From: JAAELZ01 sp047639475
GTDB taxonomy: Bacteria > Pseudomonadota > Gammaproteobacteria > Arenicellales > Poriferihabitantaceae
Assembly (NCBI GenBank): GCA_047639475.1
Contig: JBLIOD010000008.1
Location: forward strand, 1-64,000
Reading direction: 5' to 3'
Length of the DNA stretch: 64,000 nt
The translations under genes and the position numbers were made by a program. Position 1 is the first letter of the stretch; the number at the start of each line of letters is the position of its first letter. The notes below the pieces were generated by a model. The model saw only the letters and a list, made by a program, of their open reading frames with translations, was not told where the DNA came from and made no database searches. This document shows positions 34,760 to 44,276 of the stretch, in pieces.

Positions 34760-35932
34760 CTAACGGTTCACCATCAAAATTTCGCGGCGATAATCCGTTA
34801 GATAATCACACCCTGTTTCAGTGACCACCACGGAATCTCCAATTCTGCCGCCCAATCGACCATCAACCGAAATGCCGCCGTCCACCGCAAAGGTCATGCC
34901 CGGTTTTAATAGTGTTTTGTCACCTTCTTTGAGTTCAGGGGATTCTAGATAAGCCATGCCAATCGAACGGCCTGTTCTATATCCGGTTTCGTAACCGCGC
35001 TGCGCATAAACGGCATTGGCCGCTTGCGCTATTGATTCAGCGGTGACGCCTGGTTTGATGGCGGTAATCGCGGCTTGCTGAGCATCAATGGCGGCTTGTT
35101 GTACCTCTGCGCCTTCATCAGAAATTTCTTTGATAAAAAACATGCGATCAAAACCCAGTTTGTATTGCTTAAATTGGGCCATATTACAAAAGCAAAAGTA
35201 GACGGGGTCGCCCTTTTCTAGCAACTTTACGCTCGCTCGGCGATGCACCATTGACGTATCGGTGCCCGATTGCATGATCTGCAAATTGTGTATCATGGGG
35301 GAGATGAACGCTTCCCAACCTTTTGCGGTAAGAAAGTTCGCTGCGCTACGTGTGCCAGCATTAATAACCGCTAGCGCGGCCTCATATTCGGGAGCACCTT
35401 CAGCCAGTGCGCCTTCGGCAGCGTGCATCATGTCTGCAGCAATATGGCCTGCTTGTCGCATCACTTGAATCTCTTCAGCAGATTTAATCATGCGCATTTG
35501 CCCTAGTAACGCAGAGATGTTTTCCAGCTCCACGTCCTTCATCGAGTCATCAAACCAGTTTCGTACTATCGTCGGTAATGCAGCGCGTTCAACCCCCAGT
35601 TGAGCTTTGCCAGCCGCGGGTGACAGCTTGTCGATTGCTTGCTTAAGCACATTCTCCCAACGGTTTTCTCCCATGTCTTCCCATGTCATGATGTCGTCAA
35701 CCCAGGTCATGGCAGACACCATTTCGCTTTCCATTAGCGGCGTGATCACCACGGGGGCGGCGCTGGGGCTAATCAATAAAAAAGTAGGGCGACCAAATTC
35801 AACAGAAAGGTATCCCCAAAACCCGGCTAAATAAGCGATTGAGCTTTCATCAGTGATAATGGCAATATCAACGTTGGCGTCTTTTAGGCGGGCTTGAAAT
35901 TCAGCGGTTCGGCTGCGAGCTTGATCTAACAT
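34760..35932 (-). CDS. Creatinase-like (M24 'pita-bread') hydrolase lacking metal ligands
   Basis: 390 residues: creatinase N-domain (1-140) and C-terminal pita-bread fold (about 150-390). The usual dimetal residues of M24 peptidases seem replaced: the first Asp region is GDPVYFCFCNM (no Asp where LIDAG is expected), the His motif is TGRSIGMAY, and the two Glu positions read FAVDGG (Asp) and RIGDSVVVTE (Gly). That pattern suits metal-independent creatinase-type hydrolases, not a Xaa-Pro peptidase. First gene of an operon with a nitrilase-like hydrolase and a DMT transporter. Confidence 0.8.
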   Translation of the reverse strand: MLDQARSRTAEFQARLKDANVDIAIITDESSIAYLAGFWGYLSVEFGRPTFLLISPSAAPVVITPLMESEMVSAMTWVDDIMTWEDMGENRWENVLKQAIDKLSPAAGKAQLGVERAALPTIVRNWFDDSMKDVELENISALLGQMRMIKSAEEIQVMRQAGHIAADMMHAAEGALAEGAPEYEAALAVINAGTRSAANFLTAKGWEAFISPMIHNLQIMQSGTDTSMVHRRASVKLLEKGDPVYFCFCNMAQFKQYKLGFDRMFFIKEISDEGAEVQQAAIDAQQAAITAIKPGVTAESIAQAANAVYAQRGYETGYRTGRSIGMAYLESPELKEGDKTLLKPGMTFAVDGGISVDGRLGGRIGDSVVVTETGCDYLTDYRREILMVNR

Positions 35933-35990
35933 AGTTTCTGTTGGTGAGAGTGTGTGGGTTTAGGCGGTACAAGATAATGTGTATTATTGC

Positions 35991-37430
35991 TTAAAGTGAG
36001 TTTATAAACCTCAAAAGTTGATCGCGTTTTTGTTCACTCAATGAGATGAATTTGGCTTGAGTATTCGGTACTTCTCCGGCATGCCAAAGTATGGCTTCGG
36101 TGATGTTTCTTGCGCGGCCATCATGCAAGAATACGATCTGTGGGTTAACTTGCTTGGCTAAACCAATGCCCCACAGCGGCTGCGTTCGCCATTCGCGGCG
36201 ATTCACTAAACCTTCTGAGCCAACGTCAGCCAAGCCTTCTCCCATATCATGGAACAGTAAATCAGAGTACGGGTAGATTAGTTGATTGTGTAATGTTGGA
36301 TTCGGGCCGGTTGAAGTAACCCAACTCGGTTGATGACAGGCCGTGCAACCAATATCATCAAACAGTTTTTTTCCAATAGTATTACTCGTCGGCTCGCGGC
36401 GTTTTGGCACCGCAAGATTTGAGGAGTAAAATACTACCAAATTCATAATTTCCTGGGACACTTCTGGATTTTTACCCGTTTCTCCCGTTTCTCCCGTTGC
36501 GCCGTCCAAGCAGTCAATTTGTAGCGCAGTGCAGTCTCCATGGGGTATTCGCAGTAAGGGAGTAGACAGACCTAAGTCGCCTGCAAATGCACTGACACTT
36601 GGTCGCTAATGGACGGCGCGTTGGCCTTCCATCCAAAGCGGACTATATAAGGCTGACGATCAACCAAGGATACGCCCCAGTTGGGTTTTCCGGAGATACC
36701 GTCACGGTCTTTGTCTTCGGGGGTTGCCAGTGCCAGAATGGCATCTTCATCAATGGCCTCTAATAAGCCTAAACCTATCATCGGCGGGGCCACACTAGGC
36801 AGCAGGCGAACGTGTTTGAATAAAGGGCCAAAACCCAAATTTATCACCCGATAACTGGGTTGCTGTATCGAGGTGATATTTCCATCTGCCAACGAAATTT
36901 CGAGTTCGTTGTAGCTTGCCAGTACGTAACCTTCATGCCCGACATTGGACGTAGATTGGTCTTGAAGCTGAGCCCCGTAATTGGGGTCGCCTGCGTTTTG
37001 ACGTACTAACTTGGTGCTTAGTTGGTTAAGTGCCTCTGCTTTGCTTTCGTCGCTTAAACGGACCACAAAACCCGTATTATTTGGTAGATCATCTAGCTCA
37101 ACCGCCGGGGGATTTCCTCTGTCGTCTTTTAATATGGCAATTCTGGCAAGAGGTCGCATTAAACAAGGGCCCTAAACCATCAGAAGCTTTAGTTGACGCC
37201 GCAGCGGGTATCCAAAGCTTGCGAAAGAAGCCGTTCCCCACGTGGAAATCAGATTGTTGTGAAGCGGTTAAATTGTTTGAAGCTTGTGAGTAGACATTGG
37301 TGCCACGAAGCAAACTTGATGTTGCATTGCCTCCCGGTAATAAGGGATCAGTAACCGCCGTTGAACTCAGGATTAAAGTCAGAATGTCAACTAAAACCCC
37401 GCTCGTGCTAATATTATTGCTGTAAATCAA
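35991..37430 (-). pseudogene. Di-heme oxidoreductase (DUF1111, thiol-oxidoreductase type), frameshifted
   Basis: Joined pieces give a protein of the di-heme c-type DUF1111 family: DFHVGNGFFRKLWIPAAAS, heme site 1 CQNCH, and heme site 2 CTACH (in LFDDIGCTACHQPSW). An extra A in the run after CQNCHIK shifts frame by one near 37136-37139, and a missing base near 36582 shifts it back: the frame ending SDQVSVHLQAT should continue AFAGDLGLSTPL. The start is unclear; TTG at 37430 overlaps the imelysin end. These proteins usually pair with imelysin, as here. The lesions make it non-functional unless they are sequencing errors. Confidence 0.85.
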
Positions 37431-38526
37431 TATTCAGTGCGGTTGCGGCTGTGTTTAGCGCGGCTCCTTGGCGGTTAAATGCGGCGACCAATTCTCGCAC
37501 TAATTGATTGCCAGCTTCATTTCCTTCGGAAATTAAAACATCTAAGGGTTCACCAGATAACGCCTTTTCATCAAGCTGATTTTACAAAGCTGATGTTTGT
37601 TCAAAGGCGGCGACAATGGCTATATCCAGAGCAGGGTCTTGTGCGATCACCTTGTTTTTAACCGTGAGCTTATTGCTGCCTATGGTATAGGTTCTTAAAA
37701 TGCCTGCCTGATTATTAATGAGTGCAGTTGCTAAGATTTGATCAGGCATGGAGCTCAATAAGCGAAGCGATGCTTCTCCAGACCGAAACGATGCCGTTAT
37801 GTCTAGTAAGTCACTAATTAGTAATTGTGTCATCGCCAGCAGATATTCTCTTCGGCGTTGGCAGGGTGCGTGAGCACACTCTGTGAGGGAATAATCGAGA
37901 TGTGACCGTATACCTGCGCCGCTGTTACTTCCATTTAGATCTTGCCCCCAAAGCAAAAATTCAATTGCGTGATACCCGCCTGCAACATTGGCTTTGTTAC
38001 CCCCCCCCAGCGCATGTAAAGAACGAATTAAGTCAACGTCGATAATGGCAGCATCAATTCGTTTACCGTAGGCGGTCAATTCAGTGTTGGCGATAACATT
38101 GATGGGCGATGTTCCATCGATGGAAGGCGCTGCCACATAATCAATAAAGCTCTCGTCCACTGGCCAAGCGTTTACCCGGCCTTCCCATTGATTAACTTCT
38201 GGGTTCGCAAATCGATAAACTTCAGTTTGAGCGTACGGAAATGAGCTTTCTTCCAACTTTCACGGGCAGCGATAAGGGGCTCGGTGCTTGGGGAGGCTAG
38301 CATTCCCTCAATGCTTTCAAGGAGTTCATTCGCCATTTTCTCGGCGCCAGAATAAGCCCTTATGGCCGCGCCTATATAATCACTGACAAAAAGGAGTTAG
38401 CATGAAAACCATGCCACTGTAACCATGGACTGTCGTCCCGTTTGCTCCGTTATCTGAGCCTACATCTGCAAACAAACTTGAAGATGTAATGGCTAAAACA
38501 AATAGGACTATGGTACGCAACTTCAT
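37414..38526 (-). pseudogene. Imelysin-family (ICMP) iron-related protein, frameshifted and with a stop
   Basis: ATG at 38526 starts a signal peptide (TIVLFVLAITSSSLFA). A +1 shift near 38387 loses the frame; ANELLESIEGMLASPS continues in the next frame, and a base deletion near 38253 restores frame before FPYAQTEVYRFANPEVNQW. Imelysin hallmarks are DESFIDYV, GYHAIEFLLWGQDLNG and the GxHxxE motif. TAA at 37582-37584 interrupts before NQLDEKALSGEPLD, which runs on to 37414. Imelysin-type proteins are periplasmic and associated with iron uptake. Three lesions; the G9 run inside it is in frame. Confidence 0.85.
38000..38008. repeat. Nine-base C/G homopolymer in the imelysin gene
   Basis: Nine consecutive C on the plus strand (G on the coding strand), encoding three Gly of ALGGGNK. 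Relatives have fewer Gly here. A run this long is prone to slippage and can be an on/off switch or a sequencing-error hotspot. Confidence 0.8.
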
Positions 38527-38710
38527 AATGAATAAATAATTAATTTCTGACTAATTAATTTACGCTTTGCCAAGGCCTAATTACAATTGTCAGCAATAAA
38601 CCAATTGCGGTTTCTCTATGCTACAGCTGGGTTTCGATATGGTACGCTGTCGTTATACTGGCAATAGTTTCTCGCGCCAGCCTTTACTCGTAATCTAGCT
38701 GAAAGTAACT

Positions 38711-39337
38711 ATGTCCATACACGAAATAAAACACCCCCTCATTCGTCACAAGCTAGGCCTCATCCGCAAGCGAAACATTAGCACCAAAGTGTTTCGAGAA
38801 TTGGCGGCTGAAATCGGCATGCTGCTCACCTACGAAGCCACGCGTTCACTGCCCACTGAAGAAATTGAGATTGATATATGGTCTGGAAGTGCCACAGTGG
38901 ACCAGATTAAAGGCAAGAAGATTTCAGTGGTACCCATACTTCGAGCAGGTATTGGCATGCTTGATGGGGTGTTGCAGGCTATTCCTAGCGCCAAAGTGTC
39001 GGTGGTGGGGTTATACCGTGATGAAGAAACCCTGCAGCCGGTACCTTATTTTGAAAAGCTGGTAGAAGACATCGATGAACGTAAAGCCATGGTTATTGAC
39101 CCTATGCTTGCTACAGGTGGGACCTTGATCGCCACCATTGATATGCTTAAAAAAGCGGGTTGTAAGGACATAATAGGAATCTTTTTAGTGGCGGCACCTG
39201 AGGGCATTGCGGCCCTTCAAGAAAAGCACCCTGATGTTGAGGTATACACGGCTGCGATTGATTCTCATCTCAATGAAAGTGGTTACATCATTCCGGGTTT
39301 GGGTGACGCGGGGGATAAAATTTTCGGCACGAAATAA
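38711..39337 (+). CDS. upp: Uracil phosphoribosyltransferase
   Basis: 208 residues, the standard length. It salvages uracil with PRPP to UMP. The PRPP loop is VIDPMLATGGTLIATID; the uracil-recognition C-terminus GYIIPGLGDAGDKIFGTK is intact, and the N-terminal HPLIRHKLGLIRKRNIST is canonical. Transcribed alone from about 180 bases of upstream DNA, convergent with katG. Confidence 0.95.
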   Translation: MSIHEIKHPLIRHKLGLIRKRNISTKVFRELAAEIGMLLTYEATRSLPTEEIEIDIWSGSATVDQIKGKKISVVPILRAGIGMLDGVLQAIPSAKVSVVGLYRDEETLQPVPYFEKLVEDIDERKAMVIDPMLATGGTLIATIDMLKKAGCKDIIGIFLVAAPEGIAALQEKHPDVEVYTAAIDSHLNESGYIIPGLGDAGDKIFGTK

Positions 39338-39363
39338 GCTGAGCCAAGTAGCGATGAATTTAA

Positions 39364-39396
39364 GAGCAGTGTTTCAAATTATCCGAAACACTGCTC
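39364..39396. terminator. Convergent hairpin between upp and katG
   Basis: GAGCAGTGTTTC (39364-39375) and GAAACACTGCTC (39385-39396) form a perfect 12-base stem with a 9-base loop. It lies between the convergent stops. No long T run follows on either strand, so it may act as a bidirectional but weak terminator or as an mRNA stabiliser. Confidence 0.65.
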
Positions 39397-39410
39397 GAAA
39401 TGGCAAACGT

Positions 39411-41609
39411 TTAGCTCAAGTCGAATCGGTCCAGATTCATCACTTTAACCCAAGCGGAGACAAAATCACCCACGAATTTCTCTGATGCCTCATCAGTGGC
39501 ATATACTTCTGCGATAGCGCGAAGAATGGAGTTAGAGCCAAATACCAAGTCCACCTCGCTAGCGCTCCATGTGGCGTCACCCGTAGAACGATCAACGCCT
39601 TGATATCCATACTGACAAACTTGTTTCCATTGGGTGGCCATATCCAGCAAGTTTACAAAGAAATCGTTATTTAAACAGTCAGATCTATCCGTAAATACAC
39701 CGTGCGGCGAACGCCCTGTGTTCGCACTTAATGTACGCAACCCACCCAGTAATACCGTCATTTCAGGGGCGGATAACGTGAGTAATTGTGCTTTATCTAC
39801 TAGCAAGTCTGCCGGCCGCGCCTTGGCACCTTTGGCAACATAATTACGAAAGCCGTCTGCCCTTGGTTCAAGCAGTGACATTGAGTCAATATCAGTTTGC
39901 GCTTGCGTGGCATCAGCGCGGCCCGGTGTGAAAGGTACGTGAGTTTCATGGCCGGCGTTGGTAGCAGCCAGTTCAATGGCGGCGCTGCCGCCCAGTACAA
40001 TCAAATCAGCCATCGAAACATGTTTTGTTTCAGAATTAAACGCTGTTTGAATAACTTCAAGTGTTTGTAAAACGCGGGCAAGTTGCTCTGGGCTATTCAC
40101 CTCCCAATCCTTTTGTGGCGCCAAGCGTATTCGCGCTCCGTTTGCGCCGCCTCGCTTATCACTGCCTCTAAAAGTGGAAGCAGATGCCCATGCGGTTTCC
40201 ACGAGTTCGGAAATTGATAATCCTGATGCCAAAAGCACTTCTTTCAATTGCGCCACGTCTTTGGCGTTCACCAATTCATGGCTAACCGTCGGAACAGGGT
40301 CTTGCCATAACTGTGGCTCTGCAGGTACCTCTGTGCCCAAACAACGTGAATAGGGTCCTATATCTCGGTGAGTCAGTTTATACCAGGCCTTAGCAAAAGC
40401 ATCCGCGAACATCTCAGGGTTTTGGTGATAGCGCCTAGAAATTTTCTCATACTCCGGGTCGTACCTCAGTGCCAGATCAGCCGTGGTCATCATTGGTGCA
40501 TGGGTCACCTCAACACGATGTGCATCAGGCACGGTGGTTTTTGCAGAGGCTTCTGTTGGGTGCCATTGGTGTGCGCCAGCGCCGCTTTTGCCTAGTTGCC
40601 ATTCATAACCAAAAAGCGTATCAAAGAATTCGTTGTCCCACTGGGTAGGATGAGGTGTCCAAGCCCCTTCTATTCCGCTGGTGATCGTGTCGGCGCCGTG
40701 GCCTGTTCCACGTGAGTTTGTCCAACCAAATCCCTGTTCTTCGATGCTGCCGCCTTCAGGTGCTGGCCCGACGTATTTATCTGGATCATCGACGCCGTGG
40801 GCTTTTCCAAAAGTATGACCGCCTGCAACCAAGGCAACCGTTTCTTCATCATTCATCGCCATGCGACTGAAGGTTTCGCGAATATCGCGAGCTGATAATA
40901 AAGGATCTGGGTTGCCGTTTGGCCCTTCTGGGTTGACGTATATCAACCCCATTTGCACCGCCCCTAAATGACCTTCTAATTCGCGATCACCTGAATAGCG
41001 CTCATCGGCCATCCATTCATTTTCTGGGCCCCAGTAAATATCTTCTTCAGGCTCCCAGATATCTTCACGACCACCAGCGAATCCATAGGTTTTGAATCCC
41101 ATAGATTCGAGCGCGACATTACCGGTAAGGATCATCAAGTCAGCCCAGGAGATGTTACTGCCGTACTTTTGTTTAATGGGCCAAAGTAATCTCCGTGCTT
41201 TATCTAGATTGCCGTTGTCTGGCCAGCTATTAAGCGGTGCGAAGCGTTGGTTGCCAGCACCTGCGCCGCCTCGGCCATCGCTTGCACGATAAGTGCCTGC
41301 GCTGTGCCATGCCATGCGAATAAACAAAGGGCCGTAGTGGCCGTAGTCAGCAGGCCACCATGCCTGTGAGTCTGTCATTAATGCGGTTAGGTCTTTTTTG
41401 ATCGCATCGAGATCTAAACGCTTAAATTCCTTAGCGTAGTTGAATTCAGTATCCATCGGATCTCCTTCGGCGGTATTTTGATGAAGGATCTTCAAATTTA
41501 ATTGATTTGGCCACCAATGCTGATTTGGTGCTGCTGCAGGTTTTTGACTGTGAGCGCCGCCCATCACGGGGCACTTGCTGATATCACCGGTTTTGTCGTT
41601 CATCATCAT
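39411..41609 (-). CDS. katG: Catalase-peroxidase KatG
   Basis: 732 residues, standard length for the bifunctional heme enzyme that removes hydrogen peroxide. The distal site is in IRMAWHSAGTYR (Trp, His) and the proximal His in VALVAGGHTFGKAHG. The Met-Tyr-Trp adduct residues have matching contexts, including QMGLIYVNPEGP for the Tyr. Two class I peroxidase domains are present, the second degenerate. The cytoplasmic start is MMMNDKTGD, not a signal peptide. A 20-base palindrome lies ~145 bases upstream. Confidence 0.95.
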   Translation of the reverse strand: MMMNDKTGDISKCPVMGGAHSQKPAAAPNQHWWPNQLNLKILHQNTAEGDPMDTEFNYAKEFKRLDLDAIKKDLTALMTDSQAWWPADYGHYGPLFIRMAWHSAGTYRASDGRGGAGAGNQRFAPLNSWPDNGNLDKARRLLWPIKQKYGSNISWADLMILTGNVALESMGFKTYGFAGGREDIWEPEEDIYWGPENEWMADERYSGDRELEGHLGAVQMGLIYVNPEGPNGNPDPLLSARDIRETFSRMAMNDEETVALVAGGHTFGKAHGVDDPDKYVGPAPEGGSIEEQGFGWTNSRGTGHGADTITSGIEGAWTPHPTQWDNEFFDTLFGYEWQLGKSGAGAHQWHPTEASAKTTVPDAHRVEVTHAPMMTTADLALRYDPEYEKISRRYHQNPEMFADAFAKAWYKLTHRDIGPYSRCLGTEVPAEPQLWQDPVPTVSHELVNAKDVAQLKEVLLASGLSISELVETAWASASTFRGSDKRGGANGARIRLAPQKDWEVNSPEQLARVLQTLEVIQTAFNSETKHVSMADLIVLGGSAAIELAATNAGHETHVPFTPGRADATQAQTDIDSMSLLEPRADGFRNYVAKGAKARPADLLVDKAQLLTLSAPEMTVLLGGLRTLSANTGRSPHGVFTDRSDCLNNDFFVNLLDMATQWKQVCQYGYQGVDRSTGDATWSASEVDLVFGSNSILRAIAEVYATDEASEKFVGDFVSAWVKVMNLDRFDLS

Positions 41610-41753
41610 CGTCCAAGTTGTTTTAGTTAAAGATCTGAATCGAAGTGATTGGATTCAGGGTATGAAACTAAAAGTATCACTATGGGTTCTTAAACTCCAA
41701 TTCAATTAAGCAATAAAAGCGATCGATAATATGAATACAAAGCAAATAATAGA

Positions 41754-41773
41754 TTATAGTGAGCTCACTATAA
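41754..41773. promoter_or_regulatory. Perfect 20-base palindrome upstream of katG
   Basis: TTATAGTGAGCTCACTATAA is its own reverse complement. It lies 145-164 bases before the katG start and just after the cupin stop. No T run follows in the minus direction, so an operator seems more likely than a terminator. The regulator is unknown. Confidence 0.5.
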
Positions 41774-41810
41774 ATCAGTAGAGCGTGAGAATATTTAAAC
41801 AAGCCAAGTT

Positions 41811-42170
41811 CTAGGTCCTCTCTTCTACTTTTTCAATGTAGACAGCCAGGGTGCAGCCATTAACGGTGCTAGAACAATGTTCAGTGCCACTCTTAAACCA
41901 CACTACGTCTCCCGGCTTGAGAGCGGTACCATCATTTTCAGTTAGATCTCCCTCGATCAGTAAATACTCTTCATCGCCGGTGTGTCGATGCGGAATGGTG
42001 GTTGTGCCTGGCGCCATCTTGTATATATGAAAACCGATGCCGTCTGGTTTAGTGGCGTTCAGCTGCAATATACTCTCACCGATAGACACGTTGCTTTCTA
42101 AGTCCCAAGGCCGAAATGGTGTCTCGTAAATGTTGGCTATTTTTCTTTGATTTGGTTCAAGCTTTTTCAT
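41811..42170 (-). CDS. Cupin-fold protein (ChrR-like)
   Basis: 119 residues forming a single cupin barrel. The metal motif is HRHTGDEEYLLIEG with downstream GTEHCS. The family ranges from metal-binding enzymes to anti-sigma-factor C-domains; nothing marks a specific role here. It precedes katG on the same strand, 200 bases away with a palindrome in between. Confidence 0.85.
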   Translation of the reverse strand: MKKLEPNQRKIANIYETPFRPWDLESNVSIGESILQLNATKPDGIGFHIYKMAPGTTTIPHRHTGDEEYLLIEGDLTENDGTALKPGDVVWFKSGTEHCSSTVNGCTLAVYIEKVEERT

Positions 42171-42283
42171 CTTCTACACGTTTCTGTATAAATAATTTAC
42201 CTGACTGATTATATGTCGCCACTGCCAGCTTAGCCTATGAGTGATGTTGTAATATGGGCGATTGAATAATGAGGTATTTGCAG

Positions 42284-42685
42284 ATGACCAAGACCAGCGG
42301 CTTAAATCATCTTGGTTTAGCAGTTAAAGACCTAGAACAAACCACGCAGTTCTTTGTTGAGTTATTAGGCTGGACAGAGGCGGGTTATGATGCAACTTAT
42401 CCGCGAACTGGGGTGACGGATGGCAAAGTGCGACTAACATTATGGCAAATCGATGATACGCAGCCAACAACTGAATTTGACCGAAAAACCAATGTCGGTT
42501 TGCACCACCTTGCCTTAACCGTAACTTCAGGAACTGAACTCACCCGACTACACGATGAGTTAAACAAAGCCCCGAATGTTGACATTGCCTTTGCACCAGA
42601 GCTTATGGGTGATGGGCCAAGGCAGCATTTTATGTGCCACGAACCCAGTGGAATTCGAATAGAATTTGTCTGGGCAGGCATCTAA
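42284..42685 (+). CDS. Glyoxalase/VOC-fold protein
   Basis: About 133 residues. I chose the ATG at 42284 because GAGG sits about nine bases before it; the frame extends to 42269. Two beta-alpha-beta3 repeats: SGLNHLGLAVKDLEQTTQFF with a metal-type His, and VGLHHLALTV with a second His; a Glu near the end is in IRIEFVWAG. Members isomerise or cleave small metabolites such as lactoylglutathione or catechols. No clear substrate here. Confidence 0.85.
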   Translation: MTKTSGLNHLGLAVKDLEQTTQFFVELLGWTEAGYDATYPRTGVTDGKVRLTLWQIDDTQPTTEFDRKTNVGLHHLALTVTSGTELTRLHDELNKAPNVDIAFAPELMGDGPRQHFMCHEPSGIRIEFVWAGI

Positions 42686-42793
42686 GCTCTAGAAAGTGAA
42701 TAAACCCGAACTTGGTGACTTTAAGCCTGTGTCTTCGGCCCTACTTTAAGCGGTAACATTCCAATATTAATTTTCATTTGTTAGGAAAAATCC

Positions 42794-44236
42794 ATGTTAG
42801 ATAAACGAAATTTTTACATCAACGGCCAATGGGTCGCTCCAGCGGTTGCAAACGACTTTGAAGTCATTAATCCTTCAACTGAAGAAGTTTGTGCGGTGAT
42901 TTCAATGGGAGATCAAGCGGATACTGATGCCGCGGTAGCGGCAGCAAATAATGCATTTGATTCTTGGAGCCAAACCCCTAAAGCAGAGCGGCTGGCGTTA
43001 TTGGAAGAGCTAGCGGCTATCTATGAACGACGCTCAGATGAGATGGGTGAAGCCATTTCTATGGAAATGGGCGCGCCTATCTTGATGGCTAAAACATCGC
43101 AATCGGGTAGTGGAACCTGGCATATAAAGAATTTCATCCGTGCCTTTAAGCACTTTGAAGAAGATAAGACGCTGGGTGACCATGCGCCTAATGACCGCAT
43201 TTTGTATGAGCCCATTGGGGTATGTGGTTTGATCACGCCGTGGAACTGGCCGATGAACCAAATAGCCCTTAAGGTTGTGCCATCCGTAGCCGTAGGTTGC
43301 ACCGTTATTCTAAAGCCATCAGAAATCGCGCCGCTATCCGGGTTGTTGTTTGCTGAAATAATGGACGAAGCAGGTTTTCCCGCAGGTGTTTTTAATTTAA
43401 TTAACGGTGATGGCATAGGCGTCGGCACGCAACTTTCAGGTCACGCCGATATAGACATGATTTCGTTTACCGGCTCAACTCGCGCCGGTACTGCTATCAG
43501 CAAGAATGCAGCAGATACCATCAAACGGGTCAGTTTAGAGTTGGGGGGCAAAGGCGCTAACGTCATTTTCGCCGATGCTGACGAAAAAGCGGTTAAACGC
43601 GGCGTGTTACATTGTTTCAATAACACGGGCCAATCCTGTAACGCTCCGACCCGCATGTTAGTGGAACGGCCTATTTATGATTTGGCAGTACAAACTGCAA
43701 TCGATACCGCTGCGATAAGTTCGGTAGATGTGGCATCAAAAGAAGGGCGACATATGGGGCCTGTGGTTTCTGAGTTGCAATACGACAAAATTCAACACCT
43801 AATTGGTGTTGGAATCGACGAAGGTGCAAGATTAGTTGCCGGCGGTTTGGGTCGCCCAGAAGGTTTAGATAAAGGTTATTTCATTCGCCCAACCGTGTTT
43901 GCAGACGTCAACAACGATATGCAAATTGCACGAGAAGAAGTATTTGGTCCCGTGCTAACCATTATCCCGTTTGATACTGAGGAAGAGGCCGTTGAGATAG
44001 CCAATGACACAGTCTACGGCTTAACCAATTATGTACAAACTCAAGACGCAGCCAAAGGACGTCGAATGGCAAGAAAACTACGATCAGGCATGGTTGAAAT
44101 GAATGGCCAGGGCCGTAGTGCAGGCTCTCCATTTGGCGGCTACAAGCAATCAGGTAATGGCCGAGAGGGCGGCGTTTGGGGCTTGGAAGACTTCTTAGAA
44201 GTTAAGGCGGTAAGTGGTTGGGTAGAACACCCGTAA
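42794..44236 (+). CDS. NAD(P)-dependent aldehyde dehydrogenase
   Basis: 480 residues. Catalytic Cys in FNNTGQSCNAPTRM, Glu in VSLELGGKGANVIF, coenzyme loop SFTGSTRAGTAISK, and the N-site PWNWPMNQIALKV. It is followed by a strong hairpin terminator. The start has a GGAAAAA site nine bases upstream. Substrate not determined; the cluster on either side gives no strong clue. Confidence 0.92.
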   Translation: MLDKRNFYINGQWVAPAVANDFEVINPSTEEVCAVISMGDQADTDAAVAAANNAFDSWSQTPKAERLALLEELAAIYERRSDEMGEAISMEMGAPILMAKTSQSGSGTWHIKNFIRAFKHFEEDKTLGDHAPNDRILYEPIGVCGLITPWNWPMNQIALKVVPSVAVGCTVILKPSEIAPLSGLLFAEIMDEAGFPAGVFNLINGDGIGVGTQLSGHADIDMISFTGSTRAGTAISKNAADTIKRVSLELGGKGANVIFADADEKAVKRGVLHCFNNTGQSCNAPTRMLVERPIYDLAVQTAIDTAAISSVDVASKEGRHMGPVVSELQYDKIQHLIGVGIDEGARLVAGGLGRPEGLDKGYFIRPTVFADVNNDMQIAREEVFGPVLTIIPFDTEEEAVEIANDTVYGLTNYVQTQDAAKGRRMARKLRSGMVEMNGQGRSAGSPFGGYKQSGNGREGGVWGLEDFLEVKAVSGWVEHP

Positions 44237-44250
44237 CCAGCAGCACTTGT

Positions 44251-44276
44251 AGGAGGGCAAAACTGCCCTCCTTTTT
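44251..44276 (+). terminator. Rho-independent terminator after the aldehyde dehydrogenase
   Basis: AGGAGGGCA (44251-44259) and TGCCCTCCT (44264-44272) form a 9-base stem with a 4-base loop, followed by a T run to 44276. The convergent DMT gene stops inside it (44275-44277). Confidence 0.85.

Noticed and set aside
34760..35932. Calling this DddP (DMSP lyase)
   Set aside because: DddP shares the fold but needs a set of metal residues not visible here.
38711..41609. Treating katG plus cupin as an OxyR-controlled operon
   Set aside because: No OxyR-type site is convincing by eye; only the palindrome is reported.
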